The notes under the pieces: model-generated
Seen by the model: the letters and a program-made list of their open reading frames with translations, nothing else
What the model was told of the DNA's origin: nothing
Databases searched by the model: none
Shown here: one piece after another, positions 8,798 to 20,623 of the stretch
Layout: the number at the start of each line of letters is the position of its first letter
How positions within the stretch are numbered: position 1 is the first letter of the stretch
Made by a program: the position numbers and the translations under genes
Assembly: GCA_014529385.2 (NCBI GenBank)
Contig: CM043956.1
Location: forward strand, 66,204,281 to 66,268,280
Reading direction: 5' to 3'
From: Adiantum capillus-veneris
Lineage: Eukaryota > Streptophyta > Polypodiopsida > Polypodiales > Pteridaceae
Length of the DNA stretch: 64,000 nucleotides

Positions 8798-11645
8798 TGA
8801 GTAGCGTTAAATGGTAACCTTGCATTTGCACTACATTTCTACTCAAATGTATATATTTTTTATCAAAGTTTTAACCTAGTGTTCATTCTCTCTTTCCGTA
8901 ATAGCCTTTTTCCATACAAACACCTTACCCTTCTTAGATCTTTATGCATTTATATCATATTTCTCTCTTCATGCTGAATGTAAATAATAAATTTAATTCT
9001 ACTCTCCTAGTTTTTTTACTGCATATTCTTTTAACTAATTACCTTTACTAATTTAAATACCTATCTACATCTCATAATTTGTAAATAAATAATTTGTGGG
9101 CACTTATCTTACCCATCTTCTCTCAAGGGTGGGGTTAACCTTGTAGGCCTTCCCTTCCCCACCACTATGTGACCCAAGTCTTGGATCATTTACTTGTGTT
9201 GGTCAACAAATCTTAAATATAATGTATATCCCCAATAAATCAAACTTTATTGGAGCCTACCTCATTTGTTTAACGTGGATTCCCTTTTGAAAAAAGCATG
9301 CTACACCTTGGATGCATGCTAAAGGGCCCCCTACAAGGAGACTTGGTTCAAAAGGTGTTTTGGATGCATCTTGAACGCCTTAGCTCATGGGTATACTTGA
9401 GGAACACTCCAAAATCAGCTTAAACACTTTGATGAGGTCAACTTTGCCTTTTACAACACCCAATTCTGAGTTACAGGCTGAAAGTTATGGTGAAAACAAG
9501 GTGCTGCGGACACTGCTACTGTAGGTCAAAGTTTCAATCAGGTAAACCACAAAGGTAAAAAGTTTTCTTGACTTCTCCAACATTCTAAAATACCAATGGG
9601 GAGTTAAAAACCACTTGCATATGGAGGGGTCGGCTCAAGATGCTTCCAGAGACACAACAAACAGGATGGGGACACTCTGCAGGAGCCACTGGAGGGACAT
9701 CATGGTGGGGCCCACATACATTATCAACCCTTATGGAGCCTCCACGACCTAAAAGGATATTTTAAATGAAAAAATAAGTCCCTTATTTGTATAATTGAAG
9801 GAATGGTCAAAAGGGAACCTAACTATGGTTAATTACCTACCCTAGTCAAGTTTAACCTAACCCAAGGTCTTGTACAGCTATAAAAAGGCCCTTTGGCAAG
9901 CACAAAAATACACACACCTACTCCATTGATGCAAATAAGCTCCTCTAAGGTTAGGGAAGCCCTAATCTCTCTCTCCTCTTGTCTCCCTATCCATTTTCTA
10001 AGCTCGCTATCATAAGCGGCACCATAGAGAGAGCATCAATATGCTATTGCTACCATTCTCTCTCCTCTTGTCTCCCTATCCATTTCCTAAGCTCGCTATC
10101 ATAAGCGGCACCATAGAGAGAGCATCAATATGCTATTTCTACCATTCTCTTGAAAAAATTTCTCTTATCATACTCATCCCTAAATAAGGATTGTAGATTC
10201 TATATGAGAGCAAGGATATCAAGTTCAATGATCTATCTCATGGTTTGATCAACAAATCGTTGCAATTGGGGTGTCGTCGTCACACTTTTGCTCTAAACGC
10301 ATGTAAAATTGGTAAGCCTATCTTGGCAGCTTCTCATATTTTGTGCTCATTGGGTTTCTTGTTTGTTGAGAAAGTTTTTTGTGCACCATGGTGTCTATTT
10401 GCTTGGCTTCTCTCCTTATGTTGTGTGTAAGTAAGTCTTGGGGCTGCATAGATGGAGAAGAGCTCTCTATGCATGCCGCCTTATGTGTGTAAGTAGTCTC
10501 TTTTTTTGGGAAAGGAAAGGAGTTGTCAAGTATTTGTGCATTATGGTGTTTTGAGTTTTGAGGTTTTGTGCTTGCTTTTCTTAGAAGTATATGAGCACTA
10601 ATATGGTGAAGGTCAATCTTTGCATGTGAGTTTGTGCAGTGTTCAAAGGGATTGCTTAACACTAGGTTGGTAACCTAACCGGACATAAAAGTGTCCTTTC
10701 AGGGTTTTGAAAAAAACCTCCAAAACCATAGTAGATCCACTCATTTTGTAAAATCCTTTCATGAGGTTATAGTTGAAGGCCTACTACACATGGAAAAAAT
10801 AAGAGACTTGTAAAATTTCTCATCTTTTGGTCACACCAAGCCTCCAAAGTTGATGGACCAGTACATTTTCATCAAAACAGTCATTTCTTTCATTTTTTTG
10901 TATAAAAATAAGATTAGGGATTTTGTAGGACTTGAGATAAATTCCCTAGTTAAATTCAATGGGTTGGTGATCAGTACATATGATTGCTTCTAACTCACTA
11001 TTTTTTGTTTTGCCAAAAGAAATAGGGACAAAAAAGTTGAATTTTTACCATTCTCCAAACCTATCATCAAAGTTTGTATAGCCACACTGAATAGAAATAA
11101 TATATGCATATTTTCTTAGTTCCTTATTGTCCTTTAGGTTCATAAGGAGCCATGGAGCATGTAAAAAGAATAATACATCTCTTACCAAGGGGAATCTTGG
11201 GGACAAAGATGAAGTGCTAAATACAGCAAACATGAAAAAACTGGGTTCAACATTATGAGTTGTAGAATCCCATAGAAACTGTTGAATATCTAGCCGACTT
11301 TGATCCTTATGACTAGATATGGTTACTACCTACAAAATGCATACAGTTGTCACAAGAAACTAGCAATATTGAAAAAGCTATACTTGATATACTAGAATGT
11401 TTCGTTGCATGTGAGTTTGTGCAGTGTTCAAAGGGATTGCTTAAGGAGTGTGTGTTGAATGGTTGAAGGTCATTTTGTGTTGAACCACATAAGGAAGGTG
11501 TGAGTGTGTGTGTGTGTGTGTGTTGTATATGGTTTGTTTTGGTTTCCTTCTGGTGCCCCTAAGAAATATGTGTGTGTAGGGTCTCACGGAGTGGTTGTCT
11601 GGTGGGAGCCTTGAGTTGAGCCCCATTTCAAAAAATCTGCTCTCA
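8798..11645 (+). repeat. 3' LTR of gypsy element 1, recombinant
   Basis: It starts TGAGTAGCG after the purine tract and ends CTCTCA. It matches the 5' LTR up to 11406, including the first 747 bases of the TTAA element. It then returns to LTR sequence about 38 bases before the TTAA insertion point, with the empty site intact (GATTGCTTAAGGAG), and continues to the LTR end. It therefore joins an occupied and an unoccupied LTR version, with a TT overlap at the junction. Confidence 0.88.
10660..11406 (+). mobile_element. TTAA-flanked TIR element, copy b, left part only (in 3' LTR 1)
   Basis: It begins CACTAGGTTGGTAACC after TTAA at 10656-10659 and matches copy a to GAATGTTTCGTT. It then stops abruptly where LTR sequence resumes. 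The right half and right TIR of this copy are missing. Confidence 0.9.
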
Positions 11646-12345
11646 CTATTCAATATCTAGCTAAATTTGATCCTTATGACTAGATATGGTTACTACCTAC
11701 AAAATGCATGTAGTTGTCACTAGAAACTAACAATATTGAAACAGCTATACTTGATATACTAGAATGTTTCGTTTTCTTCTATAATTGAAAAAATTAATCA
11801 TCGTTGTCTACTATGAAAAATAGGGTATTAGGTGCCCCAAAACTCAAGGAATATTAGCTTTATGTTACAATATGTGACATAGAAAATCAAAACTGCATTT
11901 GGATATCATGAAAGCCACCAAAAAAATCATAGAAGAGCTAAAATTGGCTAAAAAACAGGATTTGACAATTTTTGTAATTTGGTCATAACTTACAACTATA
12001 ACATTTATTTCTCCCTAGAAGCATCAGGAGATGTTGAGGACTACTAAAGATAGTTCTCTAGCATTATAGACCTCACAAACATGAATTCTAGAGTGGTATA
12101 GATGCAAAAAGTTGAAAAAAGCCAAAAACAGGACCCGTTTTTTCACACAATTTAGGTGTTGAAATATTGTGCAAGGACAAGGTTAAAGATGGAATTGATA
12201 TTCCAAAAAAAAGTCGAGTTTTTTCAGCTCACAAGACAACTTTCTAGATAAATAGCACCTCAAAATCCATTTTGAAACTCTTGACATAATTCAAGGAAAA
12301 TGGTCACTTAACAGGACATAAAAGTGTCCCATTACCAACCTAGTG
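11646..12345 (+). mobile_element. TTAA-flanked TIR element, copy c, right half
   Basis: It starts mid-element (CTATTCAATATCTAGC) directly after the 3' LTR of gypsy 1 and runs to the right TIR ...CCAACCTAGTG with TTAA at 12346-12349. This is the resident element into which gypsy 1 jumped. Its left half should lie just left of the gypsy 5' LTR, outside the window. Confidence 0.88.
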
Positions 12346-12349
12346 TTAA

Positions 12350-13413
12350 ACCTCACGTTTAGAAATTGACCACATCAGCCTTACACTTCATGGGCCAGCC
12401 ATCCGGATTTATCTCTTCATGCGCCAAGGTTATCTTGATAGCAACTGATAATACCTGGCTACAAAATAGTATGGTCGTCGTGCCTCGAACTGTGAAGCGG
12501 CACCATCTGACCAAACCTAATGATAACAGAAACACTATCCTTGTTGTTTCATCCAACTGTCATGCAAGAGAAAATAATGCTGAACAAAGAGCGTGCCATG
12601 GAGCTTATCGTCTGATATGTAAAAATGCAAAGTCTTCTCAATGGCTCCTACTGAATTTATGATATAAGAGATGTTCACCATTATTGTGACCTATGCTGAC
12701 CACCAATGCATGGACTAAATCTCATTCTACACTTTAAAGCTGTAATTCTCTACAAAATCAACAACAGAAACCACGTCTCTTGAAAACTTTAGCAAACAGT
12801 CTTTAAATTGTTTGGCCTGCCACCTATAAACAAAGTTGTGCTTGACAAAGCTTTTTAGATGATCTGAAAAAAGATGAATGAAAGTTGCACTTTTCATCCC
12901 TTCCACGACTAACTCCTTTCTCTTCTTCTTGTTTCCTTCAGCATTAACCTGTCCAATACCCACATCCTTAAATATCTTAACAATCACCTCCTTGCTATCT
13001 GTTGCAATCTCGTCTAGGCAGAATGGAAACTTCCTTACACCACATCTAGGGCACTCTCCCAGCAAGCATCTTTGTGCATGATATTCATGATCCTTAGGGC
13101 GAGGGTACAATATGAAATCCAGCAAGATACTTATGTGCTGAAAAACTACCTGGTTTGCAGAACACTCACCTACTTCACATTGTGTACCACAAATGGAGCA
13201 TGTACATGGATGTTACTTTGCGTGATGCCCAAACTTGTTCTGGCACATTTGATTGAAAGCATCCTTGAAGTATACCATATGGATATGGTAAATACAGTAG
13301 CAACTATAGCGCTCCTTTAATTTTCGGACAAAGAATGGCTTGAGTGTCTCAAAGGACCTAAGTGACAACTGCACCGTAGGATACGTGCTTTTGAATCTTC
13401 TGTAGAGCTCCAC
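12350..13413 (-). pseudogene. Decayed DNA transposase, C-terminal part
   Basis: The minus strand reads in pieces. A helical/cysteine region (LSLRSFETLKPFFVRKL, then YSCYC) covers 13413-13213. A C-x2-C segment, a FSDHLKSFVKHNFVYRWQAK block and VDFVENYSFK cover 13125-12727. Further homologous-looking scraps run to about 12360 (FYISDD, VWSDGAASQF). This block order is seen in a widespread but poorly named DNA-transposase type. Several stops interrupt it, two of them TAG where Gln would fit. The TTAA element copy c interrupts DNA to its left. Confidence 0.6.
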
Positions 13414-13439
13414 CTATATACAAAATTTGATCCACATTA

Positions 13440-14560
13440 GAGCTCAGAATATTACTATAAAACAACAAAGAACCAAAGTAGTTTACAGTACCAAAATTAA
13501 CAATGTAAATCACCAACTCATTCTAAAATACCAAATTTGGCACTGTATTGCCAAATTTCAGGCTATAGTATCAAATTAAGTGCAGAAAAGCACTAAAATG
13601 GATTTATAGTACCAAACTGGATTCATAGTACCAAAGTGGATACATTTATGTACATTGCATAGAACTAGCTTGTATTCATAGGACCAAGCAGGGTCCATAG
13701 TACCAAATTATGTACATTCATAGAACCAACCAAATCCATAGTACAAAAGAGGGTCCCTACTACCAAATTCTGTACATTGCATGGTACCAGCCTGAATTCA
13801 GAGTACCAAACAGGATCCGTAGTACCAAGTTTCGTACATTGCATGGTACTAGCCTGAGTTCATAGTACCAAGCAGGATCTCTAGTACTAAATTCTGTATG
13901 TTGCATGGTACCAGCCTGAATTCATAGTACCAAACAGGATCCCTAATACCAAATTCTGTACATTGCATGGTACCACCCTGAATTCATAGTACCAAACATG
14001 ATCCCCAGTACCAAATTCTCTACATTGCATGGTACCATCCTAAATTCATAATACCCAAAAGGATCATTAGTACCAAATATTGTACATTGCATAGTACTAG
14101 CTTGAATTCATAGTACCAAAAAGGATCCCTAGTACCAAATCCTGTACATTGCATAGTACTAGCTTGAATTCATAGTACCAAAAAGGATCCCTAGTACCAA
14201 ATACTGTACATTGCATAGTACTAGCTTGAATTCATAGTATCAAAAAGGATCCCTAGTACCAAATCCTGTACATTGCATAGTAGCCGCCTGAATTCATAGT
14301 ATCAAACAGTATCCCTAGTACCAAATTCTATACATTGCATAGTACCAGCCTAAATTCACAGTATCAAACAGGATCCCTAGTGCCAAAGTGGATACATGTC
14401 TATACCCTACATAGTACCAATTTGGAAACGTAGTACCAATTTGGGTACTTTTTTGTATACTGCAAAGCTACAAAATGGATCCATAGTTCCAAAATAACAA
14501 CTTTCCAGATACAAAAAAGTACCTAATTGGGACTGTGCATCTTTACTTTAAAGCATTTCT
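13440..14560. repeat. Degenerate 62-bp tandem repeat (GTACCAAAT type)
   Basis: About twelve or more units run from 13620 to 14400, each with TAGTACCAAATTCTGTACATTGCATGGTACC-like sequence plus GAATTCATAGTACCAAACAGGATCCC. Spacing is close to 62 bases. The flanks (13440-13620 and 14400-14560) hold weaker GTACCAA repeats. It lies between the two parts of the decayed transposase, so it is either an intron of that gene or a repeat internal to the transposon. No protein coding is evident. Confidence 0.9.
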
Positions 14561-14833
14561 ACTCAACAATGGTACTATGCATTTGTTTGATACTATTCAG
14601 AATCTAGAGAAGCTTCAAATTGGGTACTACTGAGGTAGGAATTGGTACCAGAATGATACGAGGTTTGGCATGCTGGGAATTGGTCAAATTTTGGCATGTT
14701 GGAAATGGTACTATGGAGCTGAGTATTCGTACAATGATTGTTGGCTAACAAGTTGTGGTATTCTGTGTTAATCCAAGAGTAAAAAGGCAAGCAAGGATTA
14801 CAGTGTGGGCAACACATATTAACTGAGAATCAT

Positions 14834-15584
14834 CTAGAAGATGTATGGGATGTTTGATGACACATTTTGCCTTAATCTTGTGCTTACATATATCCTTTTT
14901 GTTAGGAGAAACTCTTGTCTAGGATTTCCAGAAAGCGGCCACCAAATCTCTAGTTTCGATTGTGATACTTGTATACAGAGGCAACTGTCTGTGACAAGCA
15001 CTAAGTGGCAACACTTCATCCTCATCTTTCATTCCCAGTCGACTGCTTGCTGCCGCTATATTATGTCGATGAACACCCAAGGTAGCTGCAATTTTGGACT
15101 GGCTCACAGTGGTTATGCTCTGATCACCATTGTTCAGTATCATCGTCAAAGAGGTTCTCTTCACAAAAATCTCAGTTGAAGAGTGGGGCACTTTCAGCTG
15201 AGTCAATGTGTTGCGAACGCCGGAAACAAGACTCGATTTCACATCCGAACTCCTCAACTTGGAAAATGGCTGATGATGCATGAGCTGCTCTAGAATTTCT
15301 TGTTGTTCTAGTGTTGTTAGTCCTTGGGTCTGCCGATGCCAACATCTAGACATGGCTTTGCATAAATTGTTCCTTGATCTGGTTGTAGCAAGTTCAACTC
15401 TCTTAGCAGGGTTGCGCTCCTTGTGTCCTTGTTCATGCTTCTTTTGTGCCCAATAGTCCCGCAAAAATACTTGGTTGCTGACAGGTTCATGAATGCTCGT
15501 GGTTTCCATCATAGCACCCTCTGTAGATGCAGGTACCCTTGACTCGAGATAGGTGAAGGAATCTCGCTCAGTATCCATCGTCAT
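14834..15584 (-). pseudogene. Decayed DNA transposase, N-terminal part
   Basis: An open frame of 221 codons (15584-14919) contains LVSGVRNTLTQLKVP and an HTH-like stretch, VSQSKIAATLGVHRHNIAA. It ends with DLVAAFWKS, and similarity appears to continue in another frame (QEFLLTKRIYV at about 14930-14880), which suggests a frameshift. Together with the block at 12350-13413 it looks like one minus-strand transposase gene separated by the 62-bp repeat. A CT/GA microsatellite lies just upstream. Confidence 0.5.
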
Positions 15585-15658
15585 CTCTGAAGATATGGTA
15601 CTGGCCTAAGCTGCCATGGCGGTATGGTGGGAGAGCGAGAGAGGGAGAAAGAGAGAGG

Positions 15659-15660
<2 letters not shown>

Positions 15661-15720
<60 letters not shown>
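15661..15720. repeat. (GA)n microsatellite
   Basis: Sixty bases of perfect GA, preceded by an impure GA-rich stretch from about 15630. It lies upstream of the minus-strand transposase remnant, as a CT-rich leader on that strand. Confidence 0.95.
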
Positions 15721-15723
<3 letters not shown>

Positions 15724-15967
15724 AACCGAATCTCCTTCCCCACTTCTTGCACCCACATCATTTATTTGTTATAACACATTTCGGGAAAAAAGAATAAAGT
15801 AGAGTAAATTATAAAGCCTCCAAGAAATTGATTTTATTTTTTCTCCTTTTTGTTCAATTTTGCATCTTTTACTTGGGTCTGGTTCTCCTTACCACACCCA
15901 CGAAGCCTAGGTGGTGTCAAGGACAACCAATTTTGTACCACCATCCCTTGATTTCATCCCTACACGT
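15721..15967. other. Non-coding flank of old DNA transposon
   Basis: No gene is seen. The segment is cut at 15967 by gypsy element 3. The 4-bp ACGT at 15964-15967 is repeated at 26572-26575 on the other side of that insertion, so this DNA was once continuous with 26572-26638. Confidence 0.6.
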
Positions 15968-17108
15968 TGTGAGCAGGATGGAAACACACAGAACGCCTCT
16001 ATAATGACCCAACACATACTCTTGGGATGATATACACACATATTATGGGGCACCACTCGGCTTACACAACCCACCTGGCCGAGACAGGGAACACACCTAT
16101 GGAGTGAGAGGAGAGAGACTACCCATTTACCCACTCCACACAGAGAGAGAGACACACACACACCCAAAAAACTCAGCTCAAAAGAGGATAATTTCTGATG
16201 TTTGGATACAATTGATCTTGGGCCAACACTAATGGGGCAAATAGCTCACACAATATGGGTAAAGTATGCCACATACAATCACAAATTGGAGCAGAAGCTT
16301 CGCTCATAGGAGAAACTTACACAGCCAAATCAAAAAAAAAAATTTGAGTAATTTGGAAAAATGGATAGCACCGTCGCGTACGGAACAACCCAAAACCCCA
16401 GTCTACAATGTCAAAGTGCTCAAATCCGACCTCGGATGAGCAGTTTACGGCCAAAACAGACTCCAAGAACAACCAAAACATAGTTGCAACTGTTCCTCCT
16501 CTTCTCTCCATGTTTTTTATTGTCTTCTCTCAGTTTTTCCAGTTCCCACACTTAGCTTTATTATTTGGGCACCCTTGGCCTTTTAATTGACCTCAAACGG
16601 ACCCCAAACAAGCCAAAAATTGGCCTCGCAGTGCATAGTTGTCACCTTTTTGCATCATCCGCACACCTAGCACTCAACTTTTTCCAATAATGCATCCCAC
16701 GACCACGTGAAGTGGCCCCAAAATATGGTCCTCATGATGAATTTTCTGCATAATTACCATAAGAAAACACCCACGTTGTGTCCATACTTATCCACGTGCA
16801 AATATTAACCCCATTCGGCCTCTTGACGCCACTAGATGCCATCTGATGCACCTGCTTACCTCATGTCGTCAGCCCACGGATAGCTTCCTTGAGAAGATTT
16901 ACACGTTATCAACTCCTCATTATTATAGAAAAAACACACTCGCATTGGTGATAATGAAAATCGATGCACTATGTACATGTTGTCCTACCTGTACACATGT
17001 GGGCCCCACGTAACCACGTGGCTCTGGAAAATGGGCAATTATTTATTTGATGCACCATGCATGTGTATATACATATGCACAATCCCTTCTTCCAAAATAC
17101 TCCTGACA
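15968..17108 (-). repeat. 3' LTR of gypsy element 3
   Basis: Matches 23193-24161 plus 26413-26571, starting TGTGAGCAGGATGG and ending CTCCTGACA. On the minus strand it follows a purine-rich stretch, CTAGGGGATGGGCAAATTA (17109-17127), the likely polypurine tract. Confidence 0.92.
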
Positions 17109-17136
17109 TAATTTGCCCATCCCCTAGCCTGCTAGA

Positions 17137-18129
17137 TCATTCATGATCAGCAGCAGCAAAAAGAGATATGAGACTCGTCGCGTCACAGGTCTCCTCATCC
17201 CTCACAAAGATTACTTGCTCCACAGATATCTCATCTTGCTCCACCATCATTAATGTGGCATGATACAATTTAAGACGCACTCCATTTACCCTTGACTTAT
17301 GTAGAATCCCATCCAAGTTAGCGAACTGATATGTACCATTCGGGAAACACTCGACCACCTTAAAAGGGCCTTCCCACTTAATTTGAAACTTCTTTTGGAA
17401 GGTGTTTTCCAGCTTACTGTTGTAGCACAAAACCAAGTCATGCTTCTTGATACCCTTACTTTTGACCTTTTCATTTATCTTTGCCAAAGCCTTATCTTGC
17501 ATCTGCCCATAATGCTCCAATGCGCTCATCCTATCCAATTGGACCTCTTGTAATTGTAAGAGCCTCTCTTTGAATGCATCACTAGGCAGCCCAAAAAATT
17601 TCTCTGGAAACTTTATTGCAGGAAACTCTACCTCCACAGGCAATAGTGCTTCCTTTCCATACACCAAATGAAATGGAGTAAACCCTATACCTGTCTTCAT
17701 AGACATACGATAAGCCCATAATGCACTAGGCAATTCCAAATCCCAATTCTTTCCTTGGTGCTCTATTACTTTTGAAAGAATATGTACCAAATCACGATCG
17801 AATCTTTCATTTAATCCATTACATTGCGGGTAATAAGGAGTGGTATGCTGATGCCTAATCTTCATCTTCGCGCATAAAAAATCTAGCAGCTTAGCTCTAA
17901 ATCCTGGCCCCTTATCTAAAAGTAGCTCTAGTGGCACCCCAAACTTGCAACATATTTCATCATACACAAATTTTACCACATCCTTTGCAGCGATATATTT
18001 TACTGCTATAGCCTCTGCCCATCTAGAGAGATAGTCCACTACAGTCCAAATATAGCTTTTGCCCCTACTTGTGATAGGTAATGGGCCGATTGCATCAATC
18101 CCCCACTTTTCAAACACATCAAATGCCAT
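17137..18129 (-). pseudogene. pol: Integrase core and C-terminus, element 3
   Basis: 330 open codons contain FEKWGIDAIGPLP (Asp), LLLDKGPGFRAKL (Asp) and PYYPQCNGLNERFD (Glu). The C-terminal part has WEGPFKVVECFPNGTYQF and KSRVNGVRLKLY. The catalytic triad is readable, but upstream pol is broken, so the polyprotein cannot be made as a whole. Confidence 0.88.
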
Positions 18130-19154
18130 AATGGTTTTTCATAGCTCTGGCTTCAACACTCTCTTCCCAAATTCTTGACACCTATTGCAAGACCTACACC
18201 AATGGTGAACATCCTTGTGTAAACTAGGCCATACATACCCCTCTTGCAAGATCTTATGCAAGGTGATCTTTAGATCAAAATGTCCGCCACATGCACCTTC
18301 ATGATTCTCTTCCAACGCTTTGTAAAGATCCTCCCGCCAAGGCACACGTCTCAACACGAGATCAGCCCCTTTCATGTATAAGACATCACCAATCAATTTG
18401 TACCTGGATGCTCTACGCACAAAACCATACTTCTTAGACTTCTCAATGTCCTTCAAAATAATTCCTATTAGCAAAAACTCCTCTTCTTGAGCCAAACTTT
18501 CCCAACCATGATAAAGAGGTAAAGTGGTCCTCAATACAAATAGCTCCCCGATCATGCTTTGAGCTGCTTCATGTGCCTCTCCATTTAGAGCACGTTCAAT
18601 GTGTCTGATGCTCCATGCTTCAAACTGTTTTAATAGGCCTTTAATTCTGAAACACATTTCCTTCAATGAGCTGTTCTTGCTCTTCCACACACCCAACACT
18701 TGCTTCACAACTAATAAGGAATCACCTTTTATGCTCAACCTTCTATCCCATGCTTCAAACAAATGTGTAATTCGGCTTCCAAAGTAGCATATTCAGCCTC
18801 ATTGTTACTATGTGCATCCAATTTGAACCCTCTCTTTCATACTAGCTTCCCCTCTGGATCGTAAAGTGATATACCCCCTGAAGACGCATCATGGCTCTTT
18901 CTGTATGAGCAATCAAAGAACAACACATGTGCATTGCTAATCTATGGCACTTCTTCAACTACCTTTCTCACCACCTCTTCCTTAACAAGAAGGGGATTCT
19001 CCTTGTAAGTCAACAAATCAGCTAGTGTAGCTCTTGTACTATCTTCCACTAAAAACAAAAACTCGAACTCTTGCAACTCAATTACCCATCTCTTCACCAC
19101 ATTTGACATGTTAGTGCCATTAATTAACTGTGGAAAAAAGGCATAATTTGTCAA
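18130..19154 (-). pseudogene. pol: RNase H domains and integrase zinc region, element 3
   Basis: The gypsy RNase H tail (VKRWVIELQEFEF, EDSTRATLADLLTY) reads at 19154-18942. A stop-bearing frame at 18930-18740 shows FFDCSYRKSHDASSGG and SNNEAEYATL, the second RNase H. IKGDSLLVVKQVLGVW follows at 18730. WPSLHKDVHHWCRSCNRCQ is the integrase zinc region. Several stops and frame changes separate these pieces. Dual RNase H again supports the Tat lineage. Confidence 0.8.
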
Positions 19155-19457
19155 GAAAACAAAAGGTCATGATAGCAAGTAATGACGAAATCGTCGAGAC
19201 AAGCAAATATTACACTGGCCATCACTAGCTCTACTTTCAAGAATTTTCTCTTTGCTACCAGCTTCACTCAGCTTGCACAATACACTAGCTTCATATAATG
19301 TCTGCCCTTCCCCTTTTGCAATAGCATTGCTCCAATGGAATCATCCCCTATTGATAAATTTACATAAAACACTTGCTCCCAAACAGGAGCCTGCATTGCT
19401 CACAACCCCCCTAACACCTCTTGAAACACACTTTTCATCCCATTGCAATGGATCATG
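19155..19457 (-). other. Degraded RT/RNase H junction, element 3
   Basis: This is where the rest of the gypsy RNase H should be. I see no continuous frame, only scattered similarity, so deletions and frameshifts are likely. Confidence 0.5.
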
Positions 19458-20623
19458 CTATGACACTTGTTGTAATGGATAAAGGAGCTGCGAAGACAAT
19501 GGAATAAACCGTGCCATGTACTTCACTTTATGTATAAAGTTTGCCAATTGCTTTGTACTCGTAGGTGATGGAAGAAGAATATTAGGCTTACCCTTGTCTG
19601 GATCAGCTTCAATGCCATTTTCTGACACCATATGGCCCAGTAACTTCACCCTTGGCTGTGCTAGATGACATTTCTTGGGATTTAGTTGTCCTCCACATTC
19701 ATCATATTGAGCCAATACCATCTGCAACTTCTCATGGTGTTCATCCCTACTACTGTAGACACATAAGTCGTCCATAAAAGCTTTAACACAACTACCAATG
19801 AAAGGTTCCAATACCCAATTTTCTCTCTCTTGATAGAAGGATGGTCCATTTGACACCCCAAATGGAAATACCGTGTAACAATAACAACCCCATGGCGTAA
19901 TGAAAGCTGTCTTTGTTCGGTCTTCAAGAGCAATCTTCAATTAAAAATAGCCTGAAAAACCATCACACACACTGTACCTCTCATAACCTGCCCCACTGAA
20001 TCCAAGATCTGATCAATGAATAGAAGAGGATATGGGTTCTTCTTAATGGTTGCATTTAAGGGCTTAAAATCTACACAAATCCTCCACTTTTCATCCTTTT
20101 TTGGGCTGACTACTACTGGACTCACCCATTCTGTGGTCTCCACTGGGACTATGAACCCTGGCTTCAATAACTTGTCCACCTCTTTCTGCAAGGCTTCCAT
20201 TTGCTCTTGACCCATCCTCCTTAGCCTTTGTCGCACTAGCTTAGCACCTTCTTTTAGCTCTATATGCATCTCTTCTCCTTTCAAACCTCTAATTTCTTCA
20301 TATAAAGTAATGAACAAATTAGGAAAACTAGCCAGCATGTGCAAATATATCTCCTTCTCCATAGCTGAGAGGTCTCCACTGATCATTTGTGTCATGAATT
20401 CCTGCTTCTTTGACGATTCAACCTTGGTTTGCATCAGCCCTTCAATCTCTTCATAAGGCCCTTCACTTTCATCTTCAACCTCATTCGCAAATGCAACTAA
20501 ACCAGACTCCTGGATTCCTTTTTGCATCAAAAGAAATGCAACATCAGCATCCTCATCACTGCTGGTAGTACTATAACTGTCCTCATCAGTCACTATGGAA
20601 TAGTCTTCATCACTAGTCTTCAT
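19458..20623 (-). pseudogene. pol: Reverse transcriptase, element 3
   Basis: Two overlapping frames. 20623-19937 holds the acidic spacer and the RT N-terminus (LRRMGQEQMEALQKEVDKLL, EKWRICVDFKPLNATIKKNPYP). 19940-19458 holds FITPWGCYCYTVFPFGVSNGPSF, the catalytic KAFMDDLCVYSS and QLNPKKCHLAQPRVKLLGH. A frame break lies near 19940, inside the palm. The YxDD-equivalent Asp pair is present. Confidence 0.88.

Larger units (their letters stand above)
1..11645 (+). mobile_element. Ty3/gypsy LTR retrotransposon 1, Tat-like, 5' end cut by window
   Basis: Window base 1 matches base 9553, inside the 3' LTR, so about 755 bases of the 5' LTR lie left of the window. Internal order is primer site, two leader ORFs, gag, protease, RT, RNase H, second RNase H, integrase, purine tract and 3' LTR. 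An archaeal-type RNase H between the gypsy RNase H and integrase is known from the plant Tat lineage. Pol is broken by several stops and at least one frameshift, so the copy is not autonomous. The 3' LTR ends in CA at 11645 and is followed directly by the right half of a TTAA-type inverted-repeat element, into which this retrotransposon inserted. Confidence 0.93.

Noticed and set aside
13620..14400. Regular repeats resembling a CRISPR array
   Set aside because: Units are head-to-tail and degenerate without unique spacers, no cas-like genes are present, and the DNA is eukaryotic.
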